Origin: Limnephilus marmoratus
Taxonomy: Eukaryota; Arthropoda; Insecta; Trichoptera; Limnephilidae
Direction of reading: 5' to 3'
Assembly: GCA_917880885.1 (NCBI GenBank)
Contig: OU862931.1
Coordinates: 15,666,736 to 15,730,735 of the forward strand
DNA: 64,000 nucleotides
The position numbers were made by a program, and so were the translations under genes. This document shows positions 10,446-21,016 of this stretch, one piece after another. Under the pieces are notes generated by a model. The model worked only from the letters and a program-made list of their open reading frames with translations, was not told where the DNA came from and ran no database searches. Within the stretch, counting starts at the first letter, position 1, and every line of letters begins with the position of its first letter.

Positions 10446-11403
10446 CTTGTTTCATTTTAACTTTAAAATTTTCTCTCGGTGTGGACGATTGAAACATGGT
10501 TATGATTGAAATGTTGCAATCATCCCCACACAAGTTGTTTCAAACATCCCCACGCTGCATTTTCTACTTCAAAGTCAAAAATAACCCTGATAAATAGACA
10601 TTAACGCCATGCAAATGCATTATAAATACTCTAAGATAGATAAAGAAGAGAATGTAATAAAATATTTCGTCAAGCTGCGACAGTAAAATGAGTTATAATA
10701 TAAACAAAAATGTCTTAAATATTTACTTTTTAGTGCGAAATCCAATAATGTCCCCTACGCACGATTGAGTCACTCGCCGGCTAGTGCGCTTTTGTGGAAA
10801 CCTCCCAACAGACCTGACGGAGTTTCGAGTGTTGTATCACACTCTTAGGTATTATAGTTTTCGAGTAAATTGAGATGTTTCAATCATAACTTGTTTCAAT
10901 CGTCCCCAGTCTACCCTACCTAAGTTCTTCCGCTGATAAGTTCCTCCTTTGACCGCCTGCAAAATTAAGTTTATCCAGCTGCAATAGTGTTTGTTCACAG
11001 GAAAACAGCGAGGAAGGTATTTAATTTTTATCCCTAGATTCGGTTTTCCTTTATTCAAGTAGGTACCTACCATAAGCAGGGAAAATAGGTATTTTCTTTT
11101 CTTTTCTTTTACCCAGGTTTATTAGAGCAAAAGTAAAAAACCCACATGATTGATGTTGCCATATTGTATAAAAGACATTTATTAGTGTAATATAAATGTA
11201 AGAAGTAGGCACCTTTAACGTAAGTATAATAAAAAATAAACTAAAAACCCATTACATAGAAGAGGTAAACGGCGATGACAAATGGCGGCTATCCATCATG
11301 ATACAAAGGCTGATGGTTTGAGAATTAGGCATTAATTGTTGTATCAAACATCTGCCTGATCCTTACCGGAATAAAAATTGTTTTGTATCTTCACCGAATA
11401 TAT

Positions 11404-12250
11404 ACATGTATTTATTTATTTATTTATTTATTTGTACACGCCCAATTAGGGCTTTTACATATGATAAAATTAAAAATACATTTGTTTTAATCAAAGAATT
11501 AAGAGATAACAATTAAATAAGTATCAAGTATAGATTTTTTAACTTAAAAACAAAGGGTAAAATATAGGATACACATTCATATATACATTTAAAGAAGTGA
11601 TTTTCTTGCAGCTTAAAAGCAACAGAATAAAATAAAGGATACATATTCATATACATTCGACACATATTGAAAATTTATAAACATTTCAAATTTATCTAGA
11701 TAGACATACAGATTTAATGACAATGTTTTTATAGGTTGATAGACTTTCAGTACCGTTGGTGTTCATGTAATATTTATTCCCTGTACTGTGCAGTCGGTTC
11801 ATTACTGAGTTTATTTCTGAATTGGTACCTGAATTGTTACAATGGTAAGGTACAATCTGACGAACCGTTCTACTAGGCACATGAAAATTAATCAGCCTAA
11901 GGAGTTCAGGGGAGTCAAACATGTTATTAACAATTTTATACAGAAAAAATAGATCAGTACATATTCTTCTTTCTTTTAATGTAGCGAGGTCCATAATTTT
12001 CAACAGTGACATGTAGCTAATATTTTCAATAGGAATTCCTAATCTATAATTTATATTTCGTAAAAATTTATGTTGGATTCGCTCGATGGATTTTTCACGA
12101 ATATTGTAAAATGGATTCCAAATGGTTGAGTTGAATTCTAAATGACTTCTGACAATGGATGAATATAATATTTTTAAAGTTTTTAAATTTTTGAAATCTT
12201 TTGAAGTTCTTAAAATGAAACCCAGCATTTGCATCGCTTTAGTGGTTATA
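11404..12250 (-). mobile_element. 5'-truncated non-LTR retrotransposon
   Basis: The (TTTA)n run at 11409-11433 is the minus-strand A-rich tail. About 260 bp of 3' UTR with a partial internal duplication (GGGTAAAATATAGGATACAC / AAATAAAGGATACATATTCA) precede the coding end at 11692-12240. Confidence 0.7.
11692..12240 (-). pseudogene. C-terminal reverse transcriptase fragment (CR1/Jockey group)
   Basis: A 180-codon open frame aligns block by block with the last part of the longer LINE at 30.7 kb: LGFILRTSKDFKN, then LKILYSSIVRSHLEFNSTIW, ERIQHKFLRNINYR, a charged LKERRICTDLFFLYKI helix and VPSRTVRQIVPYHCNNSG near the C-terminus. These are the thumb and distal regions after YADD. The catalytic core and endonuclease are missing, as expected from 5' truncation at insertion. 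The frame is open through its stop. It is a sister of the 30.7 kb family and not the same subfamily, judging from many amino-acid differences. Confidence 0.8.
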
Positions 12251-12259
12251 TTATTAATG

Positions 12260-14160
12260 TGGGAGATAAATGATAATTATATATGTATATACCTATTGCT
12301 TTAAATTGATACAAATCTGCAAAGTTACATACTTAAATATGGACAAGCTACCTAAAGAAATGGCTACAAAACGAATAAATCGATGTAAAATTTAGAAAAT
12401 CTTTTAAAAAATTCTGTGAGCTGAAGCACTCGAATGGTACGCTCTGGTGCAGTGAAATTTGCAAAGTATTTCTGTGTGTACCTAGTTTCTAGACCTATTT
12501 TTAGTTGGTTAAGAACTATCTTGCAGGTGTAACAACTAGTGAATTTGATAGATTATAATTTATTTAGGAGTTTGTGTCTAATGGGCACAAAGTGAACCAA
12601 TTGAGGATAAATTTAAAAAACGATTCCACGCTTATTGTAGTGAAGTATCAATTTCCTTTGATATTGTTAAATTAATTCTGATGTTGGTAGGTACGTAGGT
12701 AGTTGGTAAACCTTTTAATTATGACAACTTCTTAGAACGGGCCTAGTAATAACTTCATTTTCGTCAACAAAAGAATGACTTATAATAGTTGATAAGACAA
12801 TAATAAGCTGAATTTCAACATCTAACTTGTTGCGCAATATTTAATTTTCCCCCCATTTTCAAGCCGGGAAAGCGTCAAGCAACAAGTTCGTAAAATCAAA
12901 CGCAGCCAAACTACATTAATCGGCTTGGTGAGGATTTGAGGAGCAACGGAGACAACGATATAAAACTTCCTTTCAAATTCCTTACAAATAGAGTGCTGAA
13001 GGAGAACCGCTATAGTTTTGAACGTCCGTCAATTTGGTTACAATCTTGACTGAGTAAACAATGCAAGCAAAAATAAGCAAATATGCCAAAATGTAGTATC
13101 ATTTTAGACTTCTGAATCAAGATTTAACATACATTATGAACTTTTTACTAGTTGGCCTATTCTACCGGTGATGAGAAGTTCGTTTAATCGCCACCGATGG
13201 CAGCACTTGCCGGACGAGTACCAGTGACACCTCGTGGCCAACGTTGAGAATTGTTGAGTCATGCGGGTGCCTATTTTATTATCATTTAGCGCTTTCAATT
13301 TGTTCATCCAGAGGGCTAGTTTCATTAATAAATATTATGCAATATTTATTAATCTCTATATTTTTTAATTCGTCAATTTTTTATGGAAGAAACTTATTTA
13401 TGAATGCTAATTTTTAGGTCAATTTGTAACTGATGATTTCGTTAAATATTATATTAAGAGGCTTTTTAAGCCGATTTACCAAAAGTTTTTTTTAATTGTT
13501 TTCATTTTTCACATTATAATAACGAATTTTGATACGTATTAAGGATTTTTTTAATAGTGTTAAATGTTTTTTTAAAATATTTTTCCGTGCACATGAGTAT
13601 AAGCTCATCGTAAGGGAAAATGCTTCGATTTTTTCGAATTTCATGTACAGCACCCAATCAATCAACCGTAAAAAAACTTTTACAAAAAACACTGCAAAGA
13701 TTTCCATAAAATATTAAAGATATGACTCATTTGTATGATGCCTATTTTTCCAGACGTTACCTAGAGGGCGCTTTATATAATATGTATTTGAAATATAATA
13801 AATAATATAGGATATATTTAATTTACAAGCTTTACGTAATGGATATAACCAATTTTTCAGGGAAAGAGCGTATCTTGCAATCAATTTGAGGTTACGTCAT
13901 TTTCTTTTTTCTTATTTCACACTTTTGTTTGAAATATCTTCGGATCAATGAATTTTCGGCCTCATCTAAATTTCACTTTCTGTGAACATGACACGACGTC
14001 AGTTTAAAAAAGCAGCCAACCATAATATATTTTTATTTATTGTCATTAAACGCATGCAAACACCTAGTTCAATATGGTTGTTCTTTTTCTATGTTTTTTT
14101 TATGAAAATGTAATACATTTAAAGACAGCACAAATATGATTCGATATCTCTAAAAATGAC
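12260..14160. other. No gene seen
   Basis: AT-rich. A stretch at 13140-13320 has higher GC and reads open on the minus strand (63 codons, cysteine/histidine-rich) but matches no family I can name. I see no paired termini. Confidence 0.45.
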
Positions 14161-14166
14161 GATGTT

Positions 14167-14297
14167 ATTAGCCTTCAAAGTGAACATGGGAAAAACCACC
14201 ATTCAAAAATAACATAAAAATAGATATGACGTCATGTAATACGTTATTGTGTTATTTTTTAAAGGTCGTTTTTTCCAAGTTCACTTTGAAGGCTAAT
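14167..14297. mobile_element. Hairpin MITE, 131 bp
   Basis: Left arm ATTAGCCTTCAAAGTGAAC, right arm GTTCACTTTGAAGGCTAAT. Pairing continues inward for nearly 47 bp with small gaps. No ORF. Confidence 0.75.
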
Positions 14298-14365
14298 ATT
14301 GTTGATCAATGGCTTTACCTACCGCACACTGCCATGCCATTTTATGTACCAAGACGTCACACGCT

Positions 14366-14531
14366 TAGGGAGCATACATTAATTACGTGAGCAGTTTTCT
14401 TCCGATCTAGACCCCCCCCCCCCCTTGGTGAGATAAATTTGGGCCACTTCTTATATTCTTTTCAAGTAACGTGAGATTTTGCTGGACCCCCCCCCCCCTT
14501 TTGAGCTCACGTAATTAATGTATGCCCCCTT
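14366..14531. mobile_element. MITE with poly-C tracts and ACGTGA-containing ends
   Basis: The left end (TAGGGAGCATACATTAATTA, then CGTGAGC) and the right end (GCTCACGTAATTAATGTATG, then CCCCCTTA) are inverted copies. Two runs of 13-14 C lie inside. It shares its layout with the MITEs at 37.5 and 52.3 kb. Confidence 0.7.
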
Positions 14532-14597
14532 ATAAGTCGGCCGGCGGATTCTCATTCATAAAATGTCAATATTTTTACGGCTCATAACTTCGGCACT

Positions 14598-14862
14598 ATT
14601 AGGCGCTTAATATTCCCACGTTTACGGAACGGCGATGGTATAAAAAGGCAATAAACATACGTTTCTTATCATAATAATTCTGCAGCTCTTTCTTACATAA
14701 TAAATAGCGGCGAGAGAAAAGATGGGACACACAATGTTCGTACGTCTGTTTCCTCCAGAGTACTACTTTTTTTTCCTTTGGAGGACATAAGGAACGTAAG
14801 TTTATTGCCTTTTTGTACCGACGCCGTTCCGTAAACGTAAGAATACTAAAAGCGCCTATTAG
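14598..14862. mobile_element. Hairpin MITE with ~75-bp arms
   Basis: The left arm (AGGCGCTTAATATTCCCACG ...) and right arm share CGTTTACGGAACGGCG and AAAAAGGCAATAAAC in inverted orientation. The arms differ at several sites, so it is older than the 2683-2880 element. ORFs inside are chance. Confidence 0.75.
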
Positions 14863-14919
14863 GTCTGACCAAAAAGGCCTATCCTCAAAATGCTCTAATT
14901 TAGTAAAATGATACATTTG

Positions 14920-15730
14920 AACATAATACGAAATTTCGGTGTAGGAGAAAACATCGTTGTTTGGATAAATTTCGGATCTACGAGTAGGTAGGTTATCCTA
15001 TTGCCGTCCCTGTGACACTGACATGTTGTTATAATAAATTAGGTTTAAAATGCAGTGAATCCAAGTTACTGAAAACTCCCCATAATTAGAGTTCTTTATT
15101 AGAACTTCATAGTATATGGAGAACGCAAACGCCAAAAGCTTAATTAATAGGCTGCTTATGGAAAAAAAAAACAATATAAGAACGAGCAGAGCCACAACTT
15201 ATGGTAAAGGAACGAAGCAACCGCAAGCGGCGTTTCCGTTTGTTGTAACGTTTCAACCACTCGACGAAAAATATTTGCCATCTTTCAAGTTGCATAAATA
15301 TAAAAATATAAGACATCTTTTGAGACAAATCTTACTAGGTTCTTACTTCTAGATTAGTAATAACAGGTATGAAACTTGGCTAACTTCAAAAACGCAAGCG
15401 TGGGTACTAATCTAGAAATAACATGGAATAATATTAATTTATTTACGCCCATGATATTATTAAGATTTTATACATTTAATAATAATGTGGTTACATTTAA
15501 AGCAAATAAAAAGACATTTCTATATTAACAGAAAAAAATATAATAAGATTATTTTTAAATGTTGTAAAATATTATATTATAATCTTTCAAACATTGTAGC
15601 ACCGAGATGGAATACAAAAAACTTGCTATCAAAAATATGTATAAAGACTAACATGTTGTTCTAATTCAGTTTTATAAAGTAATAAGTGGACGATGTTAAA
15701 AAATATATTTTATAAAATACGAGTCTGCAC
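14920..15730. other. No gene seen upstream of the promoter-like region
   Basis: AT-rich sequence with overlapping chance ORFs on both strands at about 15000-15350. No motif or repeat end recognised. Confidence 0.45.
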
Positions 15731-15734
15731 TGTA

Positions 15735-16010
15735 ATTTCTGAGACCGTTCACGTAGCTTGCTGCTGCCGTCGCTACGTCGCTAGAAGCCATTTCCATTTT
15801 CGTTAGTGGCTCCCGAGAATCGTTGCGCGCCGGACGTGTCGCGCGCTCCGCCAGTTATTTCTTGGGCGAATCCATTTTAAAAGTTGTGCTCATCAACAAA
15901 TACAAAAAACCAAAGACCGCGAAATATATTTACATTGTCAGAATTGAAATATCGCAAATATTTCGAATATATGGTGTCGTTACTTAATCTGTACTTCGTT
16001 ATTCAGTGTA
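15735..16010 (+). promoter_or_regulatory. CpG-rich promoter-like region of the dacapo-like gene
   Basis: 15740-15870 is much richer in GC and CpG (CGTCGCTACGTCGCTAG, TTGCGCGCCGGACGTGTCGC) than the surrounding sequence. It is followed by an arthropod initiator-like TCAGT at 16003-16007. The coding start is at 16356, so the 5' UTR would be about 350-500 nt. An open stretch at 16123-16311 in the leader has no ATG start and is probably not translated. The exact transcription start is inferred. Confidence 0.5.
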
Positions 16011-16355
16011 TAAATAAACCTATGTGATTTTTATTAAAGTTTTTGCTGGTGTTGAAAAATATTGCTGTGAACTTGTCACTTTGTACAAAACTTGAGAATA
16101 ATCAAATATTGGATGGTTATTATTGTGCATTTTTTGTGAACATTGTTTTAAATATGTAAGACTAGGACATTTATGTGACTTTTGCTATAAAGTGACGCGA
16201 GCTAAACACGGCGCAAATCTCGTAGACACATACAACTACACGTTTGTAGAAGTGACTCGTACTCTCATAGTGTGCGTTACTATCGCATTAGAAATACTAT
16301 CATCGAAATAGTGCGAATATCGTGATAGTTTTGTAAGTTTAATATAACTTTAAAT

Positions 16356-16773
16356 ATGTCTACAATGAGTGTAAAAGTTTTGAGTCCCGCGGTGTTGAGC
16401 GAGTTGAGGAGGATCAGGGCTCCGAAGGGCGCGAATGGCAGAGCAACAATCGCAGGGGTCAGGAGGAATCTGTTCGGCAGCCCCGGCGCGACGGCCAGGG
16501 CTCTGGCTGATCTAGAGCTGAACAGGGCGACTGACGAGGGCTGCAGGAAGTGGGGATTCGACTTCAGGGCCGAGTGTCCGCTGGCGGGCAAGAACAGGTT
16601 CGATTGGAAGAAGACTGACCCGAGGCAAACGATTCTTCGCCCCACCGTTATCAGCAGCACTCCCGCCATCATCACGCCGTTGGTTACACCTATGGAAGTG
16701 GAGCTACAGTCCACGCAAAAGATCGAAGAAAAGACGAAACCGGATCAACCCAAAATTCAGACAAGAATTACAG
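16356..16773 (+). CDS. dap: Dacapo-like CIP/KIP CDK inhibitor, first coding exon
   Basis: Encodes the N-terminal 139 residues of a p21/p27-family protein, which binds cyclin and CDK to block the G1-S kinases. The CDI domain spans about residues 34-90: RRNLFG (36-41) is the cyclin-binding RxLF box, KWGFDF (65-70) the central CDK-contacting segment, and PLAGKNRFDW (75-84) the strand after it. RVLxP-like VKVLSPAVLSELRR opens the protein as in insect Dacapo. The start is the first ATG after an in-frame TAG at 16326; a second ATG three codons later is possible. The exon ends with QTRIT (135-139) and a GT donor in phase 1, so the next residue may complete a PIP degron (QxxITD). The Tyr pair by which mammalian p27 enters the CDK active site is not seen after the CDI. 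Arginine is coded largely by AGG. The gene is incomplete here; exon 2 was not found with confidence. Confidence 0.88.
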
Positions 16774-16779
16774 GTAGGA
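16774..16779 (+). other. Splice donor of the dacapo-like exon (phase 1)
   Basis: ACAG|GTAGGA fits the donor consensus. Coding similarity stops here: reading through gives only seven more codons before a TAA. The exon ends one base into a codon beginning with G, which an A-Y start of the next exon would turn into Asp. Confidence 0.75.
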
Positions 16780-17820
16780 AACTATATCAATAATTTATTG
16801 TGCAATAATCTTCTGTGAATATTTCTCTCCTTTTTGGTTGTAGTAACATTTGTGGTCATTGATCATGGAAAGAAATGAAGTTGATTCGAAGAGATAACAA
16901 TAGTGTAATTATTATGATGAACTTCCATAGATTCTTACATGAATCGGACACGAATTATTAAGATTAATTTATCCTTTTCGGCCTACCTAAACCATTTCTA
17001 CCTAGTCCCATTGAAGGATTATGCAAGGATCTGCGAGATAAAACTATACATACATGGACAATGTACATATCCACAATTCTTATACCTTCCGGAAAATTAT
17101 TACATTTTAAAGCTAAATTATATCTTTTTCGATTAGTAAAATAATATGCTCAGTTCTTGTCAAGTCTACATAATATTTCACAATAAAAATAGCGAGTTCT
17201 CCTGCAACTCACGTTGAGATTATCCAGCTCTAATCCAAGGCTATTAACACAATTATTAATAATATGTATTCAATCAGTAAAACTCAACCGCACCGTCGAT
17301 AAACCAGTGAAAGTTGCCTACGAATATCTCATTATTTTTTGTGAATTTGCTTTACGAGGAAAAGTTTTGTTTCCCGCCACAAAAAGTAGCGGGAAATTCA
17401 TTCGCAATTCTGAATCTAAATTAGATTTTTTTCAATTGACTTCTCGTTTCGCCTACGTCATAAAAAATTGCGTAGGTACCTACATACTCAGTTGATTTCA
17501 TAGTAAAAAAAACAAATGTCATTTTTAGTTCGTTGCACTAGAATATTGGGCTCAAAGCCGCCATACGCGATTAGCGATTACCTTCTGATTTCTACTCTTC
17601 GTTGAGACAGTAATGAGAAGTCTATAAAAAGATACTGACATAAAATGCTATTTTTCCAAGGTTATTAACGACATCCAACTTATCAATGGAAGAAGGTAGA
17701 GGATGAATTATTGAAATAAAATCGTTTTTCGACGGAAAAATTCGAACAATGCACATTATTAAAATGGTTTTGCTGCCGAGAGCTCCATTGTAATTAGTTT
17801 TCAGTAGCACTACGAGAAAA
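16780..17820. other. Probable intron start; no gene seen
   Basis: AT-rich. A possible acceptor at 16930 would continue the frame as DSYMNRTR and a further ~60 residues, but its pyrimidine tract is poor. The open frames at 16939-17136 and 17214-17495 have no recognisable domain. Confidence 0.4.
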
Positions 17821-17825
17821 AAGGA

Positions 17826-18172
17826 ATGGTTGCAACCAAAGATATTGAAATATAAGTAGATGTGCTATCTGCTGTTTTTACTATGTGGGTCTGCCTTTCC
17901 GGATGTCGCCGATATTGTTTACCAATTAACAAATAAACTAAAAGAACAAATAATTAACGAATAAACCAAACGAACGTTAAACTAAATGAACGAATTCTTT
18001 CCTTATTCAAAATATATTGTTAACCAATATTAATGCACATTTTCAAAAAATCAACGAAATGAACAAATTCTTTTTGTATGAAAACTACGCTAATTAGCGC
18101 GTAGTCCGGCGACAGTTGCGCGGACACCATAGCATATCTCTTCTGTATTTGAATATCTTTGGTTGCAACTGA
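17826..18172. mobile_element. MITE with TTGCAACCAAAGATATT ends
   Basis: Left GGTTGCAACCAAAGATATTG and right (reverse complement) AGTTGCAACCAAAGATATTC are inverted copies extended by weaker pairing (AGATGTGCTAT / AGATATGCTAT). No protein. The target duplication is not clear. Confidence 0.65.
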
Positions 18173-18300
18173 ACTATCACCGGTATGCCTTTACAATATG
18201 AAGTTGTAGGTGGGTATCTAGGTACATAAAGTATAATAATACAAAAATGAATATTACGTGAATCATAAATTTAATCAATGATCTAGGTACCTACCTAGGT

Positions 18301-19730
18301 CAGCGGTTTTCAACATGTGGTACGCGTACCCCTTTGTGATGAGCGAAGCAAAAATTGGGGGTACGCAATATCATGGCATGAATGTATCTAAGTGTTAAAA
18401 CTCAGCTCAATTTGTTCAATTTCGCATGTAGAATCTACTGGTTAAAAATGCCCCCAGTCGTACGCTCTATATAAAATTGCATTAATTGTATTTGATTGAT
18501 AAATTCATGTAATAATGAAAGTATTAAAAAATTACTAATGAAACATGTCTTTCATTACTCGTGTACACAAGATAAATAGAGATTACGGTTACAACAAATT
18601 TGTTGTAAGCATCAATGGGTAGGTACCTAGGTACCTAAGCAGGCTCCAAAAGTATCCACCTAAATCTATGGTTTATTTACAGCAGCAGTTCTTATTTAAA
18701 AAAATGAAGATAACAAGTAAAAAATTGCCACCACCAAAAATTGAACCCCGATCAACTGCTTGGAGGGCAACTATGCTGACCATTTTACACCACCACCTAC
18801 CTAGTAAGAACATGACATTAATTAAGAGGGCATTACCAGAGAAAGCCGGAAATACGTCATTTTCAAAAAAGTTTTTAGACGTATTGACTCTTTTCCACAA
18901 AAAATTATAAATGGATTTCGAAAGATTGTTCTTTTATCTAGCATAGTTACGTAATAAATTTTTAGATTTTTTTTTAATTTTTAGTATAATAAGGTTATTC
19001 CATAGGTCGTTGGCAGATTTGTTAAATTTTCAAAAAAGTTTTTGTATTATACCACACCCATTTCAAATAATGTAATCATGCAGTAAAATAAATCAATACA
19101 TTATCTAGCAAAGTTATGTATTAGAATTTTAATTTTAGTTTCAATAAAATCATTAAAAAATATGTACGTACATGTGTTTCTTGACGAAAATTGGTCCATT
19201 TGTGTATTTATTTGCGCACTTACAAACTAATATATTTCAGATTTTTTTAACATTCTTATTAAATTTAGACATTATTGAAAAATGATAAATACTTATAATC
19301 AAAAAATAACTACAAAAAGTACACTATTTTAATAGTTTTATCATCACGCCTTTCAGCATTTTTGGATGAAGGTATAAATTAAAGCTAATTTGGATTGAAA
19401 TAAATTCGATATTGAGTTATAATTTAAAAAAGCTGGTACGGAGAAAAATCAATCTTTCTCATTGTAACCGCCCTGCACGATCGGAAGAACAACTTTCGAC
19501 GAAATGTGGATTTTCGTCCGCTGGCTGGTTAAACGCTCTTAATTAGGTATATCAATAATATTTTTTTAATTTGAAATATTGCCTACTAGGTAGGTAGGTA
19601 GGTACATCACAACCGAAATTATAGTGTTGAATAATTATTTAATATAAATGTTTTTTTTTCACTTGACCTAGGGAAATTTTCCATTTTCTCAATTTATTAA
19701 ATCTCATCACAGCCATGGAGTCTGCCCTCT
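18301..19730. other. Mostly unassigned; one hAT-like terminus at 18302
   Basis: CAGCGGTTTTCAACATGTGG followed by TACGCGTACCCC (18303-18334) resembles the start of hAT elements, but no matching right end was found. The 80-codon frame at 18668-18910 (lysine-rich) follows a possible acceptor TTTATTTACAG, but in the wrong phase for the dacapo-like exon. The rest is AT-rich with no gene seen. Confidence 0.35.
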
Positions 19731-19754
19731 CATCGGTGATAATAATAATAATAA

Positions 19755-19815
19755 TGAGGTGATTTTTCACAAAAACGGCGCTCTACAAATTATCCAATTA
19801 TTATTATTATTTTGA
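19755..19815 (+). repeat. 3' end of SINE-like family C, (ATT)n tail
   Basis: GAGGTGATTTTTCACAAAAA then CGGCGCT and an ATTATTATT run. Same unit: 25205-25275 (minus), 26786-26860 (plus), 32386-32470 (minus) and 50882-51105 (minus). Confidence 0.6.
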
Positions 19816-19987
19816 TGATTTGTAGGTACCTACCTACCCATAGAGCTGAACAAATTTATGAAATATATCTTTTCTACCAATTTATGCTTTATCTTACCAC
19901 TAAACAAAATAGACACTAGAATAATGAGCCATGAACGTGAAAATGTAGAAAATGTACATGACCGGTCACTTGAGATTAACACTGTTT

Positions 19988-20139
19988 AGGGGTCGTCCAT
20001 TTATCACGTGAGGCTCGAAAAGGAGGGGGGTCGGAAAAAATCTCGAAATATTACAAGGGGGGGGGATATAATGATTTTTCGTTGAACACACGATTTCTAA
20101 ACCAAATGCCAGTCAAATACAAATTAATGGACGACTCCT
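19988..20139. mobile_element. MITE copy, GGGGTCGTCCATT family
   Basis: The left end AGGGGTCGTCCATTTATCAC with GTGAGGCTCG and the right end AATTAATGGACGACTCCTT match the termini of the 37.49 kb element. The interior is diverged and shorter. Confidence 0.65.
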
Positions 20140-20766
20140 TATTGTTTATTAGAGAAATTTAAAAACAGAAAATCTCCTAATGAAACTCGGATACATGGCA
20201 CAAGAGCCTCAAAAAAGGATATACGAGATGTTCCAAAATTCAAGGCAAGTTTTGGCCAAAGAAATCACATATATCTGGCAACCAAACTTTACAACATCCT
20301 TTCTCCAAGTTTGAAAAGGATAGAAAAGATAAATAAGTTTAAGGAAAAATCAAAACATGGGTGAAAGAAATTAATGCAGACATACCTAGGTACTATAGAA
20401 TGTATTAAAAACATCATAGAAACTAAATAACGGAAAATCAAAAAAATCTACCAGTCCGCCTCAGCACAGGACCATCTAGTGAGGAAGACTAAGAACAAAC
20501 AGATGAAATATTTATATACATTATCATATCTTGTGATTCTCATCAAACCTGTAATTAAATAGTCACTAATAAAAAAAATAATAAAAAAATACAGTTTGCA
20601 CGCAGAGGACATACCTAATTGGGGTAGGGTTGCCATCCGTCCGGGTTTCCCCGGATTTGTCCTAGTTTAGAGTTCGTCCGGGGAGCGTCCGGGCGGGTTT
20701 TCATTTGATGTCCGGGTTTAAAAAAAAATGGGAATTCTTAAAATTTAAAGTCAAACGGATACATTT

Positions 20767-20804
20767 GCCCTGAGGAAGGAACGATCGTTCTGAAACCGGT
20801 CGGC
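20767..20804 (+). ncRNA. Hammerhead-ribozyme-like motif inside hAT element
   Basis: GCC, CTGAGGA (20770-20776), a stem II hairpin around AGGAACGATCGTTCT, GAAA (20792-20795), CCGGT, C (20801) and GGC. The stem III segment ACCGGU is a perfect palindrome, which suits a dimeric minimal type I hammerhead. All core blocks are present, making this with 2376-2414 the best candidate for activity. Confidence 0.6.
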
Positions 20805-20867
20805 TTTATACAAATATAAAAGTGGTTCAAACAAAGTAACATTGTTTCATTTATCTTTAATTAAAAT

Positions 20868-21016
20868 TAAATTCGATTTCCAAGAATACAGCTGCATTGA
20901 TTTTTACAAATTCCTTTTAAAAAGGGAAGATATTCTAAAAGCTATCGGAAAGAGTGATAAATACAAAAAAAAAATGAAAAGTAAAAAAGGCGAGAGGATG
21001 AGGAAAAAGCTATAAT
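20868..21016 (+). pseudogene. hAT transposase C-terminal tail fragment
   Basis: The plus frame reads FDFQEYSCIDFYKFLLKRED, then ILKAIGKSDKYKKKMKSKK. This matches the extreme C-terminus of hAT transposases, after the hATC dimerisation domain, where a Cys-x-x-FYxFLL block and a basic end are typical. A homologous block (MKCKQFYNFIIENKEALRL) occurs in the hAT relic at 44.9 kb. Everything N-terminal is missing. Confidence 0.65.

Larger units (their letters stand above)
7367..10922 (-). mobile_element. pogo-like Tc1/mariner DNA transposon, 3.55 kb
   Basis: Terminal inverted repeats of about 20 bp match at 18 positions: left AGTAGGGTAGAGTGGGGA from 7369, right (as reverse complement) GGTAGGGTAGACTGGGGA ending at 10920. 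Both are flanked by TA (7367-7368, 10921-10922), the target of Tc1/mariner and pogo elements. Subterminal sequence on both sides repeats GATTGAAAC / GTTTCAATC next to CCCCA (near 7560-7620, 7925-7965, 10485-10550, 10870-10905). A decayed pogo-type transposase lies inside on the minus strand, and several younger SINEs and LINE ends are nested within. Confidence 0.75.

Noticed and set aside
14599..14916. 105-codon minus ORF
   Set aside because: Most of it is the two arms of a hairpin MITE.
16123..16311. 62-codon frame upstream of the dacapo-like start
   Set aside because: It has no ATG start and lies in the probable 5' UTR; no family resemblance despite several cysteines.
16280..16714. 144-codon ORF antisense to the dacapo-like exon
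   Set aside because: Shadow of the GC-rich coding exon; the plus strand carries the clear CDI motifs.
18668..18910. 80-codon lysine-rich frame after a TTTATTTACAG acceptor-like site
   Set aside because: Considered as exon 2 of the dacapo-like gene, but phase 1 joining gives a stop after five codons and no PIP or NLS pattern appears in frame.
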